The position numbers and the translations under genes were made by a program. Below, one piece after another: positions 14,593-21,882 of a stretch of DNA of 29,172 nucleotides. The notes below the pieces were generated by a model, which did no database searches, was not told the origin of the DNA, and worked only from the letters and a program-made list of their open reading frames with translations. Source of the DNA: a virus. Positions within the stretch are counted from its first letter, which is position 1; each line of letters opens with the position of its first letter. The stretch spans positions 1-29,172 of IMG/VR virus record IMGVR_UViG_3300012919_000028; one strand, 5' to 3'.

Positions 14593-14780
14593 GATTGCAA
14601 TTTTGGTACTCAGAAGATGTTAAGGAATGGCACTGGTCATTTCATACTCGACACTATGCTCCAAAAGGATCTGCATATTATCAATCCTCTGGATCAGGAA
14701 CTAATGTCAGAGAAGTTATGGATAAAGTAGCAACAGAAATTGAACTTTTAGTTGAACAAAAAAAGGATGAAACAAGCTGA
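14589..14780 (+). CDS. Conserved hypothetical protein, 63 aa
   Basis: The protein is aromatic-rich at its start (LQFWYSEDVKEWHWSF), with a Ser/Gly centre and a C-terminal helix (VREVMDKVATEIELLVEQ). It starts in an ATGA overlap. From memory, similar proteins starting with FWY and ending in one helix are widespread in cyanophages. Function unknown. Confidence 0.75.
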   Translation: MRLQFWYSEDVKEWHWSFHTRHYAPKGSAYYQSSGSGTNVREVMDKVATEIELLVEQKKDETS

Positions 14781-15054
14781 ACCTAGATTTACCGTTGATG
14801 GAAATCAATACGCTCGTGATTTACATAAGAAACCTACTGATAATTTAGAGACACTTATGAAAGAACTTACCGAGAGATTGGAAGAGACAAGTCAGGAAAG
14901 TAAAGAAACAATAGCATATCTTTTAGGTTGTAGAGATATTGTTGATTATCTGAGAACAGGAAAACTGCCGAGTGAAAAAAATTATACTCCGATAAAAACA
15001 GATTCTGGATTACAATTCCAAGAAAAAGTAACTTTTATTCCAAGATACTTATGA
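14767..15054 (+). CDS. Hypothetical protein, 95 aa
   Basis: ATG 14767 is preceded by AAAAGG; the in-frame TTG at 14752 is less likely. The product is helical and acidic in its middle (LETLMKELTERLEETSQESKE), shown as LMKELTERLEETSQES, and has AYLLGCRDIVDYLRTGKLP. It overlaps its upstream neighbour by 14 bases and the next gene by 4. No family recognised. Confidence 0.7.
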   Translation: MKQAEPRFTVDGNQYARDLHKKPTDNLETLMKELTERLEETSQESKETIAYLLGCRDIVDYLRTGKLPSEKNYTPIKTDSGLQFQEKVTFIPRYL

Positions 15055-15329
15055 AACTTACACAAGAAATGATTGACGAAATCCAAAGACTTATGGAACA
15101 TACCAAGAAAGATGGTAGTATGAACTGGGTTGATGGGGAAGATATAGAGATCAGTTTAGCAGGAACTTTTGCTGCTGATCGATTTATTGTTATTAACAAT
15201 AGATCAAAGAAACCTTGGGATCCATCAATAAATAGTTCACATCATCCTGATTATGATCCGAAACCTGCAGAGGAGTTTTATAAAAAATGGCCTCATTTAT
15301 TAGAACCACCTTATAGAGAAAAAAAATGA
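15051..15329 (+). CDS. Hypothetical protein, 92 aa
   Basis: The N-terminus is a charged helix (LTQEMIDEIQRLMEHTKK), followed by a probable beta segment (IEISLAGTFAADRFIVINN) and a Pro/His/Tyr-rich tail. Starts and stops are coupled to both neighbours by 4-base overlaps. I do not recognise a family. Confidence 0.7.
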   Translation: MKLTQEMIDEIQRLMEHTKKDGSMNWVDGEDIEISLAGTFAADRFIVINNRSKKPWDPSINSSHHPDYDPKPAEEFYKKWPHLLEPPYREKK

Positions 15330-15478
15330 GTGAAAGTAAAGAACGTATTATACAACGCATCATAGAACTTACTACCTTACTAGATGGAAATGTAAAACAA
15401 ATGTTAAGGTCTAATAGTGGGGGTAGACAAAGTAGAGTGATTGAGATAGAATATGATGTAAAGGAGACTAGAGGTTGA
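15326..15478 (+). CDS. Small hypothetical protein, 50 aa
   Basis: The frame runs from ATG 15326 to TGA 15478 and fills the space between two coupled genes with 4-base overlaps at both ends. The first half is helical (ESKERIIQRIIELTTLLDG) and the second half charged. Function unknown. Confidence 0.65.
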   Translation: MSESKERIIQRIIELTTLLDGNVKQMLRSNSGGRQSRVIEIEYDVKETRG

Positions 15479-15675
15479 AAAAAGTATGGAGAATTTGGGC
15501 AAAGGCACTTGGTGACAAGTCTGGTAATTCTGATAAAGAAGCAGACTTTGTTGCTATCATCCGAACCCTTATATTCATACAACTTGTAGTCACCAACTGT
15601 TTCATCGTTGCCGGTAACATTCGTCACTGGAACGATCATTACATCCCACCTCATTATGAACGTATTCGTGACTGA
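15475..15675 (+). CDS. Conserved membrane protein with TTG start, 66 aa
   Basis: The start is TTG in a TTGA overlap with the previous stop, with GGAG 10 bases upstream; no suitable ATG exists. It has a basic start (KKVWRIWAKALGDKSG), a membrane segment (AIIRTLIFIQLVVTNCFIVAG) shown as IIRTLIFIQLVVTNCFIVAG, and a His/Pro-rich end. From memory, proteins of this form (KxW..WAKALG, one membrane span, GxIRHW) are common in T4-like cyanophages. Function unknown. Confidence 0.75.
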   Translation: MKKVWRIWAKALGDKSGNSDKEADFVAIIRTLIFIQLVVTNCFIVAGNIRHWNDHYIPPHYERIRD

Positions 15676-16192
15676 ACAATGCCCTTACAAATCGGCAGAA
15701 GTATTACCAGACAAACACATAGTTAAGATGCCACTTGAGACTTGCCAGATGTTGGCTGTAGTCTATTCCAAGTGGTATTTTAATTGGGGAGATGAATTAC
15801 TCCACAAGAAAGATGGATCACCTTATAACACAAAGAAAGGTGCTTTCCGTGGACATCCTTGCACAGTATGGGCAGCAGAAGATATTAATAAGACTGCGTG
15901 GTTAATTGCACACGGAGTTGCCTTATGCTATGAATATTGGAAAAGATATGATAAAATACATTCATGTTCAAAAACAATACAGGAGGCAAGAGAAGTTTTT
16001 ACTAAACAAACCAAGAAAGACCTATCAATTCACAGAGATGTGAAAGACTTTGCATTTGCGGGGCCTGATGAGTTCAAGTATGATACAAGTATTGATATCT
16101 TTACTCAATACAAGAAATACATTGCATCCAAACCTTGGGTCAAAGATAACTATCTTCGCATACCAGATCGTAAACCTAATTGGGTATCATAA
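15656..16192 (+). CDS. Conserved phage protein of unknown function, 178 aa
   Basis: ATG 15656 gives MNVFVTEQCPYKSAEVLPDK, the form I remember for this family in cyanophages; the in-frame start at 15608 is inside the preceding gene. Conserved-looking blocks are LPDKHIVKMPLETCQMLA, GAFRGHPCTVWAAE and TAWLIAHGVALCYEY, all containing His or Cys and possibly an active site. The C-terminus is KPNWVS. A DNA-repair role has been suggested for related phage proteins, but I cannot support it from sequence. Confidence 0.8.
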   Translation: MNVFVTEQCPYKSAEVLPDKHIVKMPLETCQMLAVVYSKWYFNWGDELLHKKDGSPYNTKKGAFRGHPCTVWAAEDINKTAWLIAHGVALCYEYWKRYDKIHSCSKTIQEAREVFTKQTKKDLSIHRDVKDFAFAGPDEFKYDTSIDIFTQYKKYIASKPWVKDNYLRIPDRKPNWVS

Positions 16193-16362
16193 TGTTTGAA
16201 GAAGAAGAACACGTTAACGATCTTTATGAAGATATGATAAGATTAAACTCTCTCTATGAAGAGTTGATGTGGGAACATAAAGACATACTTGAATTTATTC
16301 CCGATTATGATAATAATAGAATTATCATACAAAATAAAACTATGATGGACAGAAATGAGTGA
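16192..16362 (+). CDS. Small acidic hypothetical protein, 56 aa
   Basis: ATG 16192 overlaps the previous stop by one base (TAATG). It is strongly acidic (MFEEEEHVNDLYEDMIRLN) and helical, and ends 8 bases inside gp44. The placement directly before the clamp loader suggests co-expression. No family recognised. Confidence 0.65.
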   Translation: MFEEEEHVNDLYEDMIRLNSLYEELMWEHKDILEFIPDYDNNRIIIQNKTMMDRNE

Positions 16363-17296
16363 TTTTATATGGGTTGAAAAATACAGACCCAAAACAATTG
16401 AAGAGTGTATTCTCCCTGATGGTATCAAAAAAACTTTTAGGGATTTTCTATCCAGTGGTGAGATTCCAAATATGTTGTTATCAGGCCCACCGGGTATTGG
16501 TAAGACAACAGTTGCGAAAGCAATGTGTAGTGAACTAGGAGCAGATTTTTATGTCATTAATGGATCAGATGAAGGACGTTTTCTCGACACTGTTCGGAAC
16601 AACGCAAAGAACTTCGCGTCTACAGTCTCTCTTACGAGCGAGTCGAAACATAAAGTCATCATCATTGACGAAGCAGACAATACCACTTCCGACGTACAAC
16701 TCCTCCTTAGAGCGTCGATTGAAGAGTTCTCCAGAAACTGCAGATTTATTTTCACCTGCAACTACAAGAACAAAATTATTGAACCACTCCATAGTAGGTG
16801 TGCCGTTATTGACTTTAATGTTAATAAAAGAGACAAACCAACAATCGCAGCAGGATTCTTCCAACGAATCATAGAGATACTTGATTTAGAGAAAGTCAGA
16901 TACGATAAGAAAGTTATAATTGAATTGATAAACAAACACTTCCCTGATTGGAGAAGAGTGTTAAATGAGTGTCAAAGATATTCTGTGGGTGGTGAAATAG
17001 ATTCTGGCATTCTTGCTTCTTTTTCTGATGTATCTGTAAATGAACTTCTTAAAAACCTTAAAGACAAAAACTTTTCTGAAGTACGTAAGTGGGTCAACAC
17101 TAACTTGGATAATGATACTACTTTACTTTTTCGTCGCATTTATGATAGTCTATATGATTCCTTGGTCGCTAGTTCTATTCCTGCTGCTGTACTCGTTCTG
17201 GCTAAATATCAATATCAAGTGGCATTCGTAGCAGATCAGGAAATTAATCTACTTGCCTGTCTAACAGAGATCATGGTTGAATGTGAATTTAAATGA
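16355..17296 (+). CDS. gp44: gp44 clamp loader large subunit
   Basis: The product is 313 aa (T4 gp44 is 319). AAA+ motifs are Walker A GPPGIGKT at residues 44-51, Walker B VIIIDEAD at 101-108 and the clamp-loader SRC motif at 147-149. The start VEKYRPKTIEE is typical. Four gp44 and one gp62 load gp45 using ATP. Unlike T4, gp62 is not next: about 3.6 kb of accessory genes lie between. Confidence 0.96.
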   Translation: MSDFIWVEKYRPKTIEECILPDGIKKTFRDFLSSGEIPNMLLSGPPGIGKTTVAKAMCSELGADFYVINGSDEGRFLDTVRNNAKNFASTVSLTSESKHKVIIIDEADNTTSDVQLLLRASIEEFSRNCRFIFTCNYKNKIIEPLHSRCAVIDFNVNKRDKPTIAAGFFQRIIEILDLEKVRYDKKVIIELINKHFPDWRRVLNECQRYSVGGEIDSGILASFSDVSVNELLKNLKDKNFSEVRKWVNTNLDNDTTLLFRRIYDSLYDSLVASSIPAAVLVLAKYQYQVAFVADQEINLLACLTEIMVECEFK

Positions 17297-17415
17297 AGAA
17301 AAAATCGAAGCAGTTTAAAATAAATTGTTTTGGTATCCTTGGAATAGTGCTATTAATAAGTGGCATTTTTTCTGGTTTTGTGGTATACTATGCATGGATG
17401 GAGATTCTTAAATGA
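17293..17415 (+). CDS. Small single-pass membrane peptide, 40 aa
   Basis: The frame runs from ATG 17293 to TGA 17415, with 4-base overlaps with gp44 and pyrE. A basic start (MKKKSKQFK) precedes a long hydrophobic span (ILGIVLLISGIFSGFVVYYA). Predicted inner-membrane peptide of unknown role. Tight coupling on both sides supports it. Confidence 0.6.
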   Translation: MKKKSKQFKINCFGILGIVLLISGIFSGFVVYYAWMEILK

Positions 17416-17960
17416 AAGTTTACAGAGATGAACTACTAAAGATGTTAAAAAAACATGCCTATAAAAAAGGTGAGTTTACTTTATCTTCTGGTAGAAAAAC
17501 AGATCATTACATAAATTGTAAACCTGTTACTCTTGATGGAAGAGGTTTGGCAATTGTAAGTGCCATGCTTGCTGAATGTATTGAAGATAATTCAGTCGCA
17601 GTAGCAGGACTTACTTTAGGTGCCGATCCTTTAGTATCAGGTGTTGCTATGGTATCTGCTTTGAATCAAGGTAAACTTACTGGATTGATAATCCGCAAAG
17701 AACCTAAAGGTCATGGCACAGATGAATATATCGAAGGCCCATTACCTGAGAAAGGTTCAAAAGTAACTGTATTAGAAGATGTTGTTACTACAGGTGCATC
17801 ATCAATTAAAGCAGTTAAGAGACTTCGTGATGCAGGTTATGAAGTTAAACGTGTAGTTTCAATTGTTGATCGTCAAGAAAATGATGAAGCTAATACTAAT
17901 TTTAAAATGGCAGGCCTTGAGTTCTATAGTTTATATCCTTTAGAGGAGATTGTAGAATGA
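17412..17960 (+). CDS. pyrE: Orotate phosphoribosyltransferase
   Basis: The product is 182 aa. PyrE converts orotate and PRPP to OMP in pyrimidine synthesis. The PRPP-binding motif VTVLEDVVTTGASS lies at residues 118-131. The OPRTase loop RKEPKGHG is at 95-102 and FTLSSGRKTDHYIN at 22-35 matches the family start. The active-site motifs are intact, so an active enzyme is likely. It is coupled to its neighbours by 4-base overlaps and would help supply pyrimidines during replication. Confidence 0.93.
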   Translation: MKVYRDELLKMLKKHAYKKGEFTLSSGRKTDHYINCKPVTLDGRGLAIVSAMLAECIEDNSVAVAGLTLGADPLVSGVAMVSALNQGKLTGLIIRKEPKGHGTDEYIEGPLPEKGSKVTVLEDVVTTGASSIKAVKRLRDAGYEVKRVVSIVDRQENDEANTNFKMAGLEFYSLYPLEEIVE

Positions 17961-18139
17961 ACTGTTGGCATTGCAATACTGAACTGATATGGGGATCAGA
18001 TTTTGATGGTGAAGATTATGGATGTGAAGAGGAATACTCTATCGTAACTAATCTCACTTGCCCTAAGTGTCAATCATTTGTACAAGTTTATTATCCGAAT
18101 CAAAATGACTCAAATAACGAAATTGAAACATCAAATTAA
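17957..18139 (+). CDS. Zinc-ribbon-like small protein, 60 aa
   Basis: Two CxxC knuckles, CWHC at residues 3-6 and CPKC at about 36-39, predict one bound zinc. Between them is an acidic stretch (GSDFDGEDYGCEEEYS). From memory, closely similar zinc-ribbon proteins starting MNCWHC are found in many cyanophages. Target unknown. It overlaps pyrE by 4 bases. Confidence 0.8.
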   Translation: MNCWHCNTELIWGSDFDGEDYGCEEEYSIVTNLTCPKCQSFVQVYYPNQNDSNNEIETSN

Positions 18140-18314
18140 ATCGAACAAATATTATTTGTTTTGGGGTGCTGCAACTATAGCAGTAATGACAGGACAAATT
18201 TATGTTGGTAATGGTTATCGTCAAATGTCACAAGATGTTAGAGACCTTACTGAAATGATCACTATTCAAATCGAACTCGATGAACTTAGAAACAACAATG
18301 GAGTATTTTATTAA
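18105..18314 (+). CDS. Small membrane protein, 69 aa
   Basis: ATG 18105 overlaps the zinc-ribbon gene by 35 bases. Residues about 15-30 form a membrane span (YYLFWGAATIAVMTGQIYVG), followed by a charged helix (MSQDVRDLTEMITIQIELDE). Predicted single-pass membrane protein of unknown role. Confidence 0.65.
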   Translation: MTQITKLKHQIKSNKYYLFWGAATIAVMTGQIYVGNGYRQMSQDVRDLTEMITIQIELDELRNNNGVFY

Positions 18315-18585
18315 TGTAATCCCACATGGAGATTACTCAGGACTACCACCTACAGGAGTATTCATTTTTTGGATCGTAGTATCTCTAGTCTCTTTAGTAG
18401 GATATGGTTTATATCTTACATTTGGTGAAGGTGGTAAAGATTTAAAGGACGAAATCAAAGAACATGCTAGAATGCATGAGTTAGGCATTGCTCATGGTCA
18501 CGAAGGTCGTCATCCAGTTATGACACAGAAAGCACAAGAGCAAGATTATCCACAACATAAACATGATGGTAATAAGCAAGGTTGA
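18298..18585 (+). CDS. Membrane protein with His-rich tail, 95 aa
   Basis: ATG 18298 is chosen; ATG 18280 in the same frame is possible. After GDYSGLPPTG comes a membrane span (VFIFWIVVSLVSLVGYGLYL). The C-terminal 45 residues are charged and contain many histidines (ARMHELGIAHGHEGRHP, then DYPQHKHDG), which could bind metal. It overlaps the genes on both sides. Function unknown. Confidence 0.7.
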   Translation: MEYFINVIPHGDYSGLPPTGVFIFWIVVSLVSLVGYGLYLTFGEGGKDLKDEIKEHARMHELGIAHGHEGRHPVMTQKAQEQDYPQHKHDGNKQG

Positions 18586-19696
18586 TACAAGTAAAGCAGA
18601 ATGGGCTGCTGATAAATTTATTGACTACTTCAAGAACTTTAGTTCTATTGAAGATTACTTGCGTTTTGCAAAAGGAGAAGCAGTATCGAGTATGGCAACC
18701 ATACCCGGTATTTCTGATAAAGATGCTTTTTTGAATGAGGATATACATCCTCAAGATATGGATTTTGAAGTTAAGTTTGTTGGAGATAGATTTAAAGATA
18801 GTATTAGTCAGGAGATGTATATCAAATATCTTACTGCTACGTCATCTCATGTGATTGAACATAATATTCCCGGTAGAGAGTTACGTTGGATGATATATGA
18901 AAAGAATACTAAAAAGATAATTGGTTTTATTCGTTTTGGTTCACCTACAATAAACTCTAAGCCTAGAAATATTTGGTTAGGAAAAGCACCAGATCTTTCT
19001 AGATTTAATCGTCATGCTGTAATGGGATTTGCTATTGTTCCATCTCAACCTTTTGGATTTAATTATCTTGGCGGTAAACTACTTGCTCTTATGTGTGTAT
19101 CTCACTATGCAAGAGAGGAAGTATCCAAAGTATTTGAAAAAAATATTGCATTATTTGAAACAACATCCTTATATGGATCTACTACATCAGCATCACAGTA
19201 TGATGGATTAAAACCTTTTATTAGATATAAAGGTCTAACTGATAGTAAATTCTTACCTTTATTACATAGAGAATCTTTTCATGAATTACATAATGCATTT
19301 TCTGAATGGAATAATAATCAACCATTAACAGAGAACAGAGCATCTTCTAAGAAGATGAAGAGACAAACTAAGATGATTTCTATCATTAGAAATAGTTTAG
19401 AAGATAAAACAAAATTAGATAAGTTTAACTCTGTTATTAATATGGCATTTAATCTTACACAAAGAAAAAGATCATACATATCAGATTATGGATATGGTAA
19501 TGTTCGTGAAGTTATATCTGGTGAGCAGGAGGAGTTAGTTCGTGGACAAAATTGGGATAAGTTTTATCTTGAAAATATTATTGCATGGTGGAAGAAGAAG
19601 GCAGGTAAAAGATACGACAAATTAAAGAAAGAAGGTAGATTTAGAGATAAGGTTGAATTATGGACAGAGGATGAGGATATACAAATCATTCGTTAA
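18563..19696 (+). CDS. DUF4338 (DruA-like) domain protein, 377 aa
   Basis: The central part (about 105-230) shows a pattern like DUF4338, the family of the Druantia defence protein DruA: IIGFIRFGSPTINSKPRNIW, LSRFNRHAVMGFAIVP, FNYLGGKLLALM, NIALFETTSLYG and KPFIRYKGLTD. The C-terminus is basic and helical. From memory, cyanophages often carry such a protein without assigned function. The similarity to DUF4338 is distant and seen by eye only. A late promoter box overlaps the stop. Confidence 0.7.
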   Translation: MMVISKVDTSKAEWAADKFIDYFKNFSSIEDYLRFAKGEAVSSMATIPGISDKDAFLNEDIHPQDMDFEVKFVGDRFKDSISQEMYIKYLTATSSHVIEHNIPGRELRWMIYEKNTKKIIGFIRFGSPTINSKPRNIWLGKAPDLSRFNRHAVMGFAIVPSQPFGFNYLGGKLLALMCVSHYAREEVSKVFEKNIALFETTSLYGSTTSASQYDGLKPFIRYKGLTDSKFLPLLHRESFHELHNAFSEWNNNQPLTENRASSKKMKRQTKMISIIRNSLEDKTKLDKFNSVINMAFNLTQRKRSYISDYGYGNVREVISGEQEELVRGQNWDKFYLENIIAWWKKKAGKRYDKLKKEGRFRDKVELWTEDEDIQIIR

Positions 19697-19702
19697 TAAA
19701 TA
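19695..19702 (+). promoter_or_regulatory. Candidate late promoter (AATAAATA)
   Basis: The box lies directly after the TAA of the preceding gene (19694-19696 overlap) and 21 bases before the capsid-tagged protein gene at 19723. A late start fits a head protein. Confidence 0.55.
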
Positions 19703-19722
19703 CTTAAAACTTAGTGCGAAGG

Positions 19723-20217
19723 ATGAAGACATTTAAACAATTTTTAGATGAGAGTAGTCTCTCAAGAATAAAAAGTAAAGCAGATAAGAAAGGTATTGCT
19801 GTCATGTCTGCATCTAGAGCTAATCTCTCTTCAAAGGAAAATAGATCAAGAGCAAAAGATTTGGATAAAGATATTCGTAGCAAATTTGGTAGAGGTGCTA
19901 CAAAGGTTACAGGATCATATTCCGAGAAAGATGAAAAAACTGGTAAGGAAACCAAAGTGAAGGAAAGGAGTCATGTAATAGATAGTGGTAAGATGGGTAA
20001 AAGAAAGTTTAAGAAAGAAGTTAAGAAGTTAGGTAAAAAATATGGACAAGATTCTGTATTGACATCAGGCAAAAAAGGTGGTACACTATCAGCAACACGC
20101 AAAGGTGGTCTCGGCAAGAAAAAAGGTATAGGTGTGGGTAAATTCAAACCACAAGGAACAAACCCAGATGGTCAATCTCAGATCAAGGGAAAAACTTTTT
20201 CATTTAACAAAGACTAA
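19723..20217 (+). CDS. Very basic protein with capsid-targeting-like N-terminus, 164 aa
   Basis: The product starts MKTFKQFLDESS, almost the T4 internal-protein capsid-targeting peptide, with a predicted gp21-type cut after FLDE. The remainder is extremely rich in Lys and Gly (for example GKMGKRKFKKEVKKLGKKYG and TSGKKGGTLSATRKGGLGKK), as expected for a DNA-binding protein packed in the head. ATG 19723 is chosen because it places the tag at the N-terminus; a GTG at 19714 is possible. A late promoter box is just upstream although neighbours are replication genes. Confidence 0.75.
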   Translation: MKTFKQFLDESSLSRIKSKADKKGIAVMSASRANLSSKENRSRAKDLDKDIRSKFGRGATKVTGSYSEKDEKTGKETKVKERSHVIDSGKMGKRKFKKEVKKLGKKYGQDSVLTSGKKGGTLSATRKGGLGKKKGIGVGKFKPQGTNPDGQSQIKGKTFSFNKD

Positions 20218-20471
20218 TGACAAACAAACTTTATGATGACTCCAACTGGAGAAATGAATACAAGAGTTACACCAGTGATAAAAGGGAACTCGAATTACTT
20301 GAAAATGGGCCTCACAGTCTTACAGATTCATGGCATCTTCAAGCAATGTATGGTGATTGGAAAAAGAAGAAGGGTTATAATAAGTTAGATCCGAAAGAAA
20401 ATAAAGGACAGATGCAATCATCTTTACAAGAGTTTTTTGAAAGAACAGATCAACGTGATCAGGCTATCTGA
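20217..20471 (+). CDS. Hypothetical protein, 84 aa
   Basis: The product is charged, with several Trp and Tyr (YDDSNWRNEYKSYTSDKREL, then SWHLQAMYGDWKKKKGY). It begins one base inside the preceding stop and ends one base inside the oxygenase gene. From memory, similar proteins occur at varied places in cyanophage genomes. Function unknown. Confidence 0.7.
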   Translation: MTNKLYDDSNWRNEYKSYTSDKRELELLENGPHSLTDSWHLQAMYGDWKKKKGYNKLDPKENKGQMQSSLQEFFERTDQRDQAI

Positions 20472-20953
20472 TGAATGTAAAAATTTATGATGATTTCTTC
20501 TCAGAGCAAATCAGAGAAGAAATTTGGGATATAATGTTAAGACCTAGATGGTCTCCTGATGGTGGAAATGTTGGTCATTGGTTTTGGCATATGGATAAAC
20601 TGGAAGAAGAAAAATTTTTTAGTGAATTCCTTTATGAAAAAATATGTCAAAAATTAAATATCAATTATAAAATAGGAAGAATATATGCTAATGGTCAAAG
20701 TTGTGGGCAGTGTGGCAACCCACATAAAGATGACGGTGATTTTACTTTTTTGTATTATCCAAATCCACAATGGGAATTAGCTTGGCAGGGTCATCTTATC
20801 TTTTCAGAAGATGGTAATGAACCAACAAAAATTATTGGATACAAACCAAATCGAGCAGTAACCTTCCCATCAAATATGATTCATTATGCAGATGCACCAC
20901 ATAGATATTATAATGGATTTAGAGTTTCCCTTGCGTACAAATTTGATTTTTAA
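20471..20953 (+). CDS. 2OG-Fe(II) oxygenase-like protein, 160 aa
   Basis: The fold pattern of 2-oxoglutarate/Fe(II) dioxygenases is visible. HKD in GNPHKDDGDFTFLYYPN supplies two iron ligands, the distal His lies in FPSNMIHYADAPHR, and a following Arg in FRVSLAYKF would hold 2-oxoglutarate. The middle WQGHLIFSEDG fits the core sheet. Such proteins are frequent in cyanophages, where their substrates are mostly unknown. It ends 5 bases before gp62. Confidence 0.82.
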   Translation: MNVKIYDDFFSEQIREEIWDIMLRPRWSPDGGNVGHWFWHMDKLEEEKFFSEFLYEKICQKLNINYKIGRIYANGQSCGQCGNPHKDDGDFTFLYYPNPQWELAWQGHLIFSEDGNEPTKIIGYKPNRAVTFPSNMIHYADAPHRYYNGFRVSLAYKFDF

Positions 20954-20958
20954 TTATT

Positions 20959-21342
20959 ATGGCAGAATTGAAAGATTGGTTGAACTCAATCAACCTTAAC
21001 AAAAAGAACTTGATTGATGAAGATCCATCAATCGAAAAAGAGTATCCTCCCTTCATTGTGAACAAGTGTTTGTCAGGACATCTTGACACTGTGATGTTTG
21101 CTAATGAGATGAATAAGTATCCTTTTTTACCAAAAAAGATGCAACATGATTTTCTTATACATATAGTGAGGAAGAAGAAAAGATTTTCTCCTTGGTTGCG
21201 TAAAGACAAGATCAAGAACCTTGATAGTGTCAAGACATACTATGAATGTAGTAATGCTAAAGCGGAACAGATTCTAAAAATTCTTACAAAAGAACAACTG
21301 AATTTTATTAAATCTAAACTTGATATTGGAGGAAGACAATGA
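20959..21342 (+). CDS. gp62: gp62 clamp loader small subunit
   Basis: The product is 127 aa, shorter than T4 gp62 (187) as usual in cyanophages. Recognised by ELKDWLNSIN at the start, YPPFIVNKCLSGHLDTVMFA, MNKYPFLPKKMQHDFL and KKRFSPWLRKDK. It completes the gp44/gp62 loader. It overlaps regA by 4 bases, keeping the T4 order 62-regA. Confidence 0.92.
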   Translation: MAELKDWLNSINLNKKNLIDEDPSIEKEYPPFIVNKCLSGHLDTVMFANEMNKYPFLPKKMQHDFLIHIVRKKKRFSPWLRKDKIKNLDSVKTYYECSNAKAEQILKILTKEQLNFIKSKLDIGGRQ

Positions 21343-21779
21343 GTGTTCTTAAGGAACCAGAAGTGAAATGGAATCCTGACCAGATGGTCGAAGTGACATT
21401 AAATGAACCAGATGATTTTCTCAAGGTGAGAGAGACTCTGACACGTATAGGTGTAGCATCCAGAAAAGAGAAAAAGATTTATCAGTCCTGTCATATTCTT
21501 CATAAACAGGGTAGATATTTTTTAGTACACTTCAAAGAATTATTTGCATTGGATGGTAAGCATGCAAATCTTACATCTAATGATGTACAACGTAGGAATC
21601 GTATAGCACAGTTACTTGTAGATTGGGGCCTTGTAGGCATAGTTAGTTCAGATATTATTCAGGATGTAGCACCACTTAATCAGATAAAAGTTTTATCTTT
21701 TAAGGATAAGGGTGACTGGATTTTAGAAACAAAATATAATATTGGATCTAAAAAGAAAAAGGTAGAGGAAACCGAATAG
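21339..21779 (+). CDS. regA: RegA translational repressor
   Basis: The product is 146 aa (T4 RegA is 122). It matches RegA by VEVTLNEPDDFLKVRETLTR, RIGVASRKEKKIYQSCHILH, VHFKELFALDGK and RRNRIAQLLVDWGLVG. RegA binds near the start codons of early phage mRNAs and lowers their translation. A GGAGG site precedes ATG 21339. The C-terminus is a longer, Lys-rich tail than in T4. Confidence 0.93.
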   Translation: MSVLKEPEVKWNPDQMVEVTLNEPDDFLKVRETLTRIGVASRKEKKIYQSCHILHKQGRYFLVHFKELFALDGKHANLTSNDVQRRNRIAQLLVDWGLVGIVSSDIIQDVAPLNQIKVLSFKDKGDWILETKYNIGSKKKKVEETE

Positions 21780-21808
21780 TTGACAAATTAAAAAAGTCAT
21801 GCCATACT
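21780..21808 (+). promoter_or_regulatory. Sigma70-type promoter for the ParB-like gene
   Basis: TTGACA (21780-21785, perfect -35) and CATACT (21803-21808) are 17 bases apart, starting right after the regA stop. The spacer TTAAAAAAGT resembles part of the element at 11193. Confidence 0.7.
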
Positions 21809-21882
21809 AAATATGTACAGGTCTAACACTCCATTTAAGGTTTGTTATTCCACTCAATAAACAAAAGTTTTAGGAGACAATC

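Noticed and set aside
15193-15654. Minus-strand ORF of 153 codons
   Set aside because: It lies opposite three tightly coupled + strand genes, and its product looks like antisense translation with no recognisable domain.
15656-16192. Assignment as a pyrimidine-dimer glycosylase
   Set aside because: The sequence does not match T4 DenV as I remember it, so only unknown function is supported.
16551-16874. Other-frame ORFs inside gp44 on both strands
   Set aside because: They overlap the AAA+ core of gp44 completely and are shadows of its codon pattern.
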